A stretch of 5,757 nt of DNA, taken from SPGG2 sp964194625. Lineage in GTDB: Bacteria; Pseudomonadota; Gammaproteobacteria; Acidiferrobacterales; SPGG2. Below the pieces are notes generated by a model. It saw nothing but the letters and a program-made list of their open reading frames with translations, did not search any database and was not told where the DNA came from. Location of the stretch: positions 1 through 5,757 of the forward strand of contig CAXMNC010000306.1 in NCBI GenBank assembly GCA_964194625.1. The letters run 5' to 3'. This document shows positions 1 to 4,116 of the stretch, piece by piece; position 1 is the first letter of the stretch, and each line of letters opens with the position of its first letter. A program made the position numbers and the translations under genes.

Positions 1-626
1 GTGGTGCAGGCGACAAGGCATTCTCGGCGGGCGCCGACGTTTCGCAGTTCGAACGCAAACGTTCCTCGCAGGACACGATTGCCGAATACAACGCCGCCGT
101 CACGCGCGCCTCTGTGGACCTCAAAACTTTCGAAAAACCCACCATCGCGAAGATTGAGGGGTATTGTCTTGGTGGTGGGTTAGGGGTGGCACTTTGTTGC
201 GATATTCGACTCGCAAGCGACAATGCGCGTTTCGCCATTCCGGCGGCAAAGCTGGGATTGGGCTATCGATACGATAGCATCAGCACACTCGTTGCTCTCG
301 TTGGTCCGAGTTTCGCAAAAGAGATTCTTTTTACCGCGCGGCGATTCAACGCGGACGAAGCACACCAGATGGGCCTGATTAACCGGGTATTGCCCTACGC
401 CGAGCTCGCGGATTACGTGGAAAACTACGCGCAAACTATTGCTGCCAACGCGCCGCTGACACACCGTGCGGTTAAAAAAATTGTCGGTGAGGTACTCAAG
501 GACCCAGAAGGGCGCGATCTCACGGTGTGCGACGAACTGGTAGACAGATGTTTCGCCAGCCAGGATTACATCGAGGGCCGCAAAGCGTTTATGGAAAAAC
601 GCAAGCCTAATTTCGTGGGTCGCTGA
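1..626 (+). CDS. Crotonase-superfamily acyl-CoA enzyme (enoyl-CoA hydratase/isomerase-like), 5' end outside window
   Basis: The frame is open from base 3 to the TGA at 624-626, giving 207 residues. Family members have about 260, so roughly 55-60 N-terminal residues lie upstream. The in-frame GTG at 114 is internal, because clear crotonase sequence precedes it. The first oxyanion-hole segment is AFSAGAD (visible residues 6-12), the second is GYCLGGG (53-59), and the C-terminal tail GRKAFMEKRKPNF is typical. Crotonases act on acyl-CoA thioesters in the cytoplasm. Against rat mitochondrial hydratase, the two catalytic glutamates (Glu144, Glu164) fall on Gly61 and Ala81 here, so simple hydratase activity is doubtful. 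Tyr88 in LGLGY aligns with the LGVPY tyrosine of E. coli methylmalonyl-CoA decarboxylase (ScpB/YgfG). The superfamily is certain; the reaction is not. A hairpin follows the stop, and the gene is not contiguous with the downstream operon. Confidence 0.93.
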   Translation, partial: GAGDKAFSAGADVSQFERKRSSQDTIAEYNAAVTRASVDLKTFEKPTIAKIEGYCLGGGLGVALCCDIRLASDNARFAIPAAKLGLGYRYDSISTLVALVGPSFAKEILFTARRFNADEAHQMGLINRVLPYAELADYVENYAQTIAANAPLTHRAVKKIVGEVLKDPEGRDLTVCDELVDRCFASQDYIEGRKAFMEKRKPNFVGR

Positions 627-635
627 ACCCATCTT

Positions 636-660
636 GTTCTTCTCCATTTCGGGAGAGAAC
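636..660 (+). terminator. Hairpin just after the crotonase stop, possible terminator
   Basis: Nine base pairs can form between 636-645 (GTTCTTCTCC, one T bulged) and 652-660 (GGAGAGAAC), with a 6-nt loop. The hairpin begins 10 nt after the TGA. The following tract TTAGTAATA is only moderately T/A-rich, so intrinsic termination is plausible but not strong. Confidence 0.35.
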
Positions 661-666
661 TTAGTA

Positions 667-686
667 ATAAGGGGTCAGAGCCCTTT
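667..686 (+). repeat. Left inverted repeat of the RAYT relic
   Basis: The sequence ATAAGGGGTCAGAGCCCTTT pairs with the reverse complement of 953-972 at 19 of 20 positions. The GGGGTCAGAGCCC core resembles the repeats often seen beside RAYT transposase genes (recalled, not searched). Confidence 0.85.
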
Positions 687-964
687 ACAATCGCGCCAAT
701 GCCTTGGGAAAACCGGATACCCTGGTCAAGCCGCACCCGTTAACCGAAGCCTTGGGCCGCACAAGGACGAAGCGCCACGATCGCTACCAGGTGTTGTTTC
801 ATGCCGATCTCGATGCGGATGGGCTGAGCCATATTCGCGCCGCGTGCCAGACGGGCACGCCTTTGGGCAACGATGCCTTGAAGGCGAAGATTGAGCGCAA
901 GCTGCACTGTAAGGTCGGCCAAGCCAGGCGCGGTCGGCCTAAAAGGCCTAACAAAGGGTTCTGA
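686..964 (+). pseudogene. C-terminal fragment of REP-associated tyrosine transposase (RAYT, Y1_Tnp/IS200-like)
   Basis: The reading frame (…NALGKPDTLVKPHPL…ALGR…RYQVLFHADLD…LSHIRAACQTGTPLGNDALKAKIE…GRPKRP) matches the familiar RAYT C-terminus. That is the LGR block, the RY.xLF block, the helix preceding xLGxxxFKxxIE, and the basic GRPK tail. RAYTs are single-strand HUH transposases that act on REP-type palindromes. The catalytic HUH motif, the tyrosine and about two thirds of the protein are absent upstream, where the left inverted repeat begins directly. The TGA at 962-964 lies inside the right inverted repeat, so the coding end and the element end overlap. A TTG at 704 could initiate, but no start or SD is convincing. 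It is a dead remnant, not an expressed gene. Confidence 0.75.
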
Positions 965-972
965 CCCCTTAT
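953..972 (-). repeat. Right inverted repeat of the RAYT relic
   Basis: The sequence AAAGGGTTCTGACCCCTTAT is the inverted partner of 667-686, with a single G/A difference. It contains the transposase-fragment stop codon. It ends 33 bp before the MFS stop codon. Confidence 0.85.
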
Positions 973-1004
973 CTCGCCTGTCGATAAGTATCGCTAGAAA
1001 ATCG

Positions 1005-2186
1005 TCATCGCAGTCCGCGGGGGATGTAGCGACAAAACCCGGCCGCAATAATCATCCACAGTGCTGCGCTCGAAAAGACAATCGGAAGCGCGAAGTAGTT
1101 GAGCAGTATTGCGAACAAACCCGGCGTCGCCAGTTGACCGGTGTCCCGATAGGTGACAAACACAGCAGTCATCTGCGAGCGTTCGCGCGAGCGTACAGCG
1201 CGGTAGAACAGTACGTTTCCGATCCCGTCGAGTATGGTCGCGCCAAGCGCGCAAAAAACCAGTAACACAGATGCGATAATCGGCTGGGCTGTATTGGCGT
1301 ACACCAAAATCGTTAGTGCACTGGTGGCGATAAACCCGGTTTGCTGCAGTCGCCTGGCCCCGTAGCGCCTGCCCATCCAACCCCAGAAAGGCACCGAAAG
1401 TGTCCACGCAGTACCCAGGGATACGATCGCGGCGCCAGTTAATTCGCCTAGGCCCGATTGCTTTGCGTATATGGGGACGTAAATGACAAACATGGCCCAC
1501 CAGCAAGACCGCGCTAGCACAAGCCCGTAGGCCAGGTTCAGGCGTGGCTGGCGGAGGTATTGTCGCAGGTACTGCAAGGGATTGAAGCCGCGGGATTTTG
1601 ATGGTGGCAGGACCACCTTGTGAAGGCCCAGCAAGCGAAAGTATGCGATTGCCAGAAATACAACGAACCCGCTGATGATGAACGGAAGTTCATGAAAAAT
1701 GCGATCCTCGAAGTAGACCCCGAGAAACGGACCAATTGACAAGGCTAGTACCGTGCAAAGCATTCGGAATGGTTCAAAGCTGGTCATCTCTGCGCGGGGA
1801 ATTCTGGCCAGCACGCACAGTGTTAGGGTGACTTCGGCGGCGGCAATTGAAAAGGTGTGGAAAAATAATCCCGTTGAAAAATAAACCGCGTTTTCGCTGG
1901 ACAACAAGACGGCAGAAAGAAACATAGCCGTACAAGCCAACAGGAATGCGTGATAGTTGCCTATTTTTTGTATCAAGACTGGCAGCGTCAGGGCTGCAAG
2001 AATGCCGCCTACACTGACCGCAAATAACAAGGTGCTGGTAAGTTGCGCATCGCCCATCAGCGCAAGTGCTTGTAGTGGAATAACCGACAGCAGAATACCC
2101 CGGGACAGGTTCTGCAAAAAGAAAAAACCAGCGAGCGTTAAGTGCTTGTTGGATCGCAATTTAGGTGTAACGTGCGCATAGTTCAA
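1005..2186 (-). CDS. Major facilitator superfamily (MFS) transporter
   Basis: This is a 393-residue integral membrane protein with about 12 hydrophobic segments, near residues 17-42, 49-72, 78-96, 101-127, 139-159, 166-186, 216-238, 249-271, 283-299, 301-325, 350-366 and 367-387. A basic cytoplasmic loop at 187-215 (SKSRGFNPLQYLRQYLRQPR) separates the two six-helix halves. A good MFS motif A lies between helices 8 and 9 (GWMGRRYGARR, 269-279). The equivalent in the first half (PVLIQKIGNYHA) is degenerate. It presumably moves a small solute by secondary transport; the substrate cannot be read from sequence. The start is TTG (2184-2186), since an in-frame TAA lies 24 nt upstream and no ATG/GTG intervenes. 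A second TTG at codon 10 is possible. No clear SD is seen. A 40-codon open frame upstream overlaps its first 26 bases. Confidence 0.9.
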   Translation of the reverse strand: MNYAHVTPKLRSNKHLTLAGFFFLQNLSRGILLSVIPLQALALMGDAQLTSTLLFAVSVGGILAALTLPVLIQKIGNYHAFLLACTAMFLSAVLLSSENAVYFSTGLFFHTFSIAAAEVTLTLCVLARIPRAEMTSFEPFRMLCTVLALSIGPFLGVYFEDRIFHELPFIISGFVVFLAIAYFRLLGLHKVVLPPSKSRGFNPLQYLRQYLRQPRLNLAYGLVLARSCWWAMFVIYVPIYAKQSGLGELTGAAIVSLGTAWTLSVPFWGWMGRRYGARRLQQTGFIATSALTILVYANTAQPIIASVLLVFCALGATILDGIGNVLFYRAVRSRERSQMTAVFVTYRDTGQLATPGLFAILLNYFALPIVFSSAALWMIIAAGFCRYIPRGLR

Positions 2187-2283
2187 ATGAGTCTGCCAGC
2201 AGGATTTTTATCCGCCCGGCGTCCCGGTGCATGTCGTGCAGCGTGGCCACAGCCGGGAACTCGTCTTCTTTGAACCCGGTGAT
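2161..2283 (-). pseudogene. Possible gene fragment overlapping the MFS start (unidentified, 40 codons)
   Basis: An open frame runs from just after a TAG (2284-2286) to TAA (2161-2163), in a different frame from the MFS gene, overlapping its first 26 bases. It reads ITGFKEDEFPAVATLHDMHR and then DAGRIKILLADSFELCARYT. The amphipathic, ordinary-looking composition suggests real protein ancestry, but I do not recognise the family. GTG (2250) or ATG (2232) could initiate a very short peptide, and neither has a clear SD. It could be the tail of a lost gene or a short leader coupled to MFS translation. It may also be chance. Confidence 0.25.
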
Positions 2284-2311
2284 CTAGGAAAAGAAAGTGG
2301 CAGGTAGACGC

Positions 2312-2452
2312 TTACGGCAGCGCGTAGAAACCGATAAGAAGCTCGGCAACCAAGCCGTGCGGAAGAATAGCAGCAAACATCCTGGCGGCGCCTAACGGCG
2401 CTATGATTGAGGGCTGGCCATCTAAATTACTGATTAATAATACTTTTATCAT
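2312..2452 (-). pseudogene. Possible N-terminal fragment of a B12-binding/radical SAM-type protein (46 codons)
   Basis: The frame from ATG (2450-2452) to TAA (2312-2314) begins MIKVLLISNLDGQPSIIAPL and continues with GAARMFAAILPHGLVAELL. This resembles the first strand and helix of cobalamin-binding domains in radical SAM proteins, where a MKVLLI strand, then a P.G-type loop and a helix ending in a hydrophobic strand, is common. It stops where a complete protein would continue for hundreds of residues, and no continuation was found downstream. The first strand is AT-rich compared with its surroundings. An AAGG lies about 6 nt upstream as a weak SD. The family match is by eye on a short stretch and may be coincidental. 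Confidence 0.25.
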
Positions 2453-2543
2453 CTGTGCCTTCGAACCAGGTGATCGGGGCTTCGCTTTCTCACTTCGCTC
2501 GAAAGTCCGGCCCTCGGCAGGTAGGCCTCGGGCGTTCGCAAGG

Positions 2544-2562
2544 GCCAAAGCACTGCTTTGGC
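2544..2562. repeat. Perfect 9-bp palindrome with 1-nt spacer
   Basis: GCCAAAGCA and TGCTTTGGC flank a single C. This could be an operator-like dyad or a cruciform relic. It lies about 190 bp upstream of the first translated frame on the plus strand, with no recognised regulator nearby. Confidence 0.5.
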
Positions 2563-2657
2563 TGTTTCCTTGCTTACCCCTCCGGGTGCGCCAATCGCTT
2601 CAGCGAGTTAGGTAGCATTAACCTTGCCCGAAAAACGCTTATTCCCAAAACAATCTC

Positions 2658-2680
2658 AAAAAAAGGCTGCAGTAGCCTCT
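2658..2680 (-). terminator. Candidate intrinsic terminator reading leftward
   Basis: On the minus strand the stem AGGCT/AGCCT (extendable by a G·U and an A-T pair) with a 5-nt loop is followed directly by seven T residues (complement of the A-run 2658-2664). The shape fits a Rho-independent terminator, but no minus-strand gene is present to its right. It may be a leftover, or it may block antisense transcription from the operon side. Confidence 0.4.
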
Positions 2681-2747
2681 GTGTCGTGAATGTAACGAGA
2701 CGTGTAACATAGTTAACCTTCTAGGCAGAGGGACCAAGGAATCTACG

Positions 2748-2861
2748 ATGGGTGCCGAGCGTTTGGCGCGCAAGCTTACTGCGATCTTCTACGCCGACCT
2801 GACCGGTTATAAAGGGCGCGACCCCCGCTGCCGCGGGCTTCTGGGAGGAGACAACTTATGA
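2748..2861 (+). pseudogene. Truncated class III adenylate/guanylate cyclase start, now a 37-codon leader frame
   Basis: The frame starts at ATG 2748 with a good SD (AAGGA, 2736-2740, 7-nt spacer). It encodes MGAERLARKLTAIFYADLTGYKGRDPRCRG and ends LLGGDNL. The segment RKLTAIFYADLTGY is the hallmark start of bacterial class III nucleotidyl cyclases, whose first metal-binding Asp lies in the FYADVAGYS-type strand. Identity to that family ends at about codon 22, near base 2813. The following residues are unrelated, and the cyclase domain (about 180 residues) is gone. The TGA (2859-2861) overlaps the ATG of the ketoacyl synthase as ATGA. Translation could therefore be coupled to the operon, and the peptide would have no cyclase activity. 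I infer a deletion or insertion junction that placed cyclase initiation signals in front of the operon. Confidence 0.65.
2844..2850 (+). promoter_or_regulatory. Strong Shine-Dalgarno of the ketoacyl synthase gene
   Basis: GGAGGAG ends 7 nt before ATG 2858, a near-consensus SD that fixes this start. It lies inside the 37-codon leader frame, so ribosomes translating the leader would pass over it and end on the ATGA overlap. Confidence 0.85.
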
Positions 2862-3835
2862 GAGGAACTGTCATCTCTTCCACAGGGAGTTATCTTCCCG
2901 ATACGATCGTGCGTAACCAGGATTTGACGCAGTTCCCTGCGAAAGCGGTCGCGGGCATCGTCGAGAAAACGGGGGTCAGCGCCAGGAGGCACGCGGCAGA
3001 ATCTCAGTGCACTTCAGACCTGGCGCTCGAGTCTGCACGCAGATGCCTCACTAAGATCAACTTCCCACCCAAACGGGTCGAAGCGATCATTGTCTCGACA
3101 TCGTCGCCTGATCGCATGCAGCCGGCAACAGCGACTCGGGTGCAGAATCTCCTCGGAGCGGACAGCGCTTTTGCGTTTGATATCAACTCCGTTTGTTCCG
3201 GGAGTGTGTTCGGCATTTCTCTTGCCGATTCCCTCGTCAAGTCGCGAATGTGCGACAACGTTTTGTTTATCGCTGCCGAGGTCTATTCGAGAATCCTGAA
3301 TCCGAAAGACTTCTCGACGTATCCGTTCTTTGGCGACGGTGCTGGAGCCATGCTCTTTCGCGCTGATGATGCCTCAGACGGTGTTTTGCATTCGTGCCTG
3401 AGGTCGGATGGTCGTGGAAGTGAAGCGATTCGTGTGCCCGGCGGAGGTACGATGTTGCCTTTCGAAAAGTTCGTCGACAACCGCTCCGCCTACTTTCAGA
3501 TGGACGGGAAAGCGGTATTTGAATTCGCCGTTGCGAAGGGAACGGAAATCGTCGTCGAGTTGATGGAACAGTCAGGCGTTACTACCGATGAGGTTGGCTG
3601 TTTCATTTGTCACCAAGCGAATCTGAATATTGTCGAAGCCATAGCGGAAAGCCTCGGCGTCGAATCCGATCGGTTTTTCGTAAATCTAGATCGATACGGA
3701 AATACCGCCAGTGCGTCGGTTCCGATTGCTTTGGACGAGGCCATCTCCGGCGGCGTACTCACCACGGGCGACCTGGCCGTTACAGTTGCCTTTGGAGGGG
3801 GGCTCTCCTGGGGAGCCAATCTTTTGCGCATATGA
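2858..3835 (+). CDS. 3-oxoacyl-ACP synthase III (FabH-like, KAS III)
   Basis: This is a 325-residue, full-length thiolase-fold enzyme. KAS III enzymes join an acyl primer to malonyl-ACP by decarboxylative Claisen condensation, giving 3-oxoacyl-ACP. The triad is complete: Cys113 (NSVCSGS), His252 (CHQANLN) and Asn282 (YGNTASASVP). GDGAGA (159-164) and the C-terminal AFGGGLSWGANLLRI are typical. A nearly gap-free alignment with E. coli FabH (offset +1 up to the Cys and GDGAGA region) shows unusual changes. CoA-stacking Trp32 is Gly33, Arg36 is Lys37, Arg151 is Phe152, pocket Phe87 is Gln88, and ACP-docking Arg249 is Asn257. The primer may therefore not be acetyl-CoA, and the cognate ACP may be special. 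It is first in a compact operon, overlapping the leader by ATGA and followed by ACP and PhaC. It is probably a specialised paralogue, not housekeeping FabH. Confidence 0.93.
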   Translation: MRGTVISSTGSYLPDTIVRNQDLTQFPAKAVAGIVEKTGVSARRHAAESQCTSDLALESARRCLTKINFPPKRVEAIIVSTSSPDRMQPATATRVQNLLGADSAFAFDINSVCSGSVFGISLADSLVKSRMCDNVLFIAAEVYSRILNPKDFSTYPFFGDGAGAMLFRADDASDGVLHSCLRSDGRGSEAIRVPGGGTMLPFEKFVDNRSAYFQMDGKAVFEFAVAKGTEIVVELMEQSGVTTDEVGCFICHQANLNIVEAIAESLGVESDRFFVNLDRYGNTASASVPIALDEAISGGVLTTGDLAVTVAFGGGLSWGANLLRI

Positions 3836-3867
3836 ATCGGGAAGGCGGCGGAGAGAGGGCATTAGAG

Positions 3868-4116
3868 ATGACAACAGAGAATCAGAAAAGAGATACGCTC
3901 AGTATCGTCATTGAATGTGTACGAGACACGCTACCAGGGTTGAGTGGGACGACAGTCAGTCGTGAAACGCGGCTCGGGGATTTTCCCGAGTGGGATTCCA
4001 TGGTGGCTGTGAACCTGCAGATGTGCCTGGAGGAGACTTTCGAAACGGAGTTGCCGGTTGAGTTCCTGGGGATCCAAACCACAATCGCGGAGATCAGCAG
4101 CCAGGTAGATGAATAA
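3868..4116 (+). CDS. Stand-alone acyl carrier protein
   Basis: This is an 82-residue ACP. Ser44 in EWDSMVAVNL is the 4'-phosphopantetheine attachment site, and helix III ends LEETFETELPVEF. It would carry the acyl chain as a thioester for the preceding KAS III. The W-D-S context replaces the GADSLD of primary fatty-acid ACPs and is common among carriers in specialised pathways. At helix II, E. coli Asp38 and Glu41 align with Val46 and Asn49, making the docking face less acidic. I chose ATG 3868 because a purine-rich SD (GGAGAGAGGG, 3850-3859) precedes it and the length is right. An in-frame ATG at 3832, overlapping the KAS III stop as ATGA, would add 12 residues (MNREGGGERALE). The stop overlaps the PhaC start by 8 bases. 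Confidence 0.9.
   Translation: MTTENQKRDTLSIVIECVRDTLPGLSGTTVSRETRLGDFPEWDSMVAVNLQMCLEETFETELPVEFLGIQTTIAEISSQVDE

Larger units (their letters stand above)
667..972. mobile_element. RAYT-type element relic bounded by 20-bp inverted repeats
   Basis: The element is about 306 bp, bounded by inverted repeats at 667-686 and 953-972 that differ at one base. It encloses only the 3' end of a REP-associated tyrosine transposase gene. The catalytic HUH/Y1 domain is missing, so it cannot move by itself. It has the form of an internally deleted, MITE-like derivative. It sits between the stop codons of the crotonase gene (+) and the MFS gene (-), a neutral spot between convergent genes. No target-site duplication is evident, as expected for this single-strand transposition family. 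Confidence 0.7.
2187..2747. other. Intergenic stretch between divergent genes, made of scraps and small repeats
   Basis: No intact gene is seen here. It contains two minus-strand frame fragments, a perfect 9-bp-arm palindrome (2544-2562), a minus-strand hairpin followed by a T-run (2658-2680), and an AT-rich patch near 2420-2450. It also has an imperfect direct repeat (2269-2288 and 2460-2479, 16 of 20 identical). Any promoters for the leftward MFS gene and the rightward operon should lie here. TAACAT at 2704-2709 is -10-like, but no matching -35 is seen, so I do not call a promoter. Confidence 0.6.

Noticed and set aside
180..647. 155-codon minus-strand open frame over the crotonase gene
   Set aside because: It is antisense to an unmistakable crotonase frame, with no recognisable domain or SD.
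982..993. CGATA-AG-TATCG palindrome just after the MFS stop
   Set aside because: The arms are 5 bp with a 2-nt loop and no T-run on either strand, too weak to call a terminator.
891..1265. Plus-strand open frame containing KGSDPL
   Set aside because: KGSDPL is the translation of the inverted repeat of the transposase relic, and the rest is antisense to the MFS gene. There is no start signal or family match.
2460..2480. GGTTCGAA-like sequence on the minus strand, resembling a tRNA T-arm
   Set aside because: No flanking T-stem, acceptor stem or anticodon arm can be drawn around it.
2390..2613. RYYYAAC (GCCTAAC, 2390-2396) and GTTRRRY (GTTAGGT, 2607-2613) boxes suggesting an integron attC site
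   Set aside because: The boxes are 224 bp apart, longer than known attC sites. No imperfect dyad connects them, and no cassette or integrase is present.
2681..2709. Possible sigma-70 promoter with -10 TAACAT (2704-2709)
   Set aside because: The -35 position reads GTGTCG, a poor match, so the site cannot be supported by sequence alone.
3607..3867. Long upstream extension of the ACP frame into the KAS III gene
   Set aside because: The extension overlaps conserved KAS III coding sequence in another frame and adds low-complexity basic sequence. The ACP fold needs only the part from about 3868.
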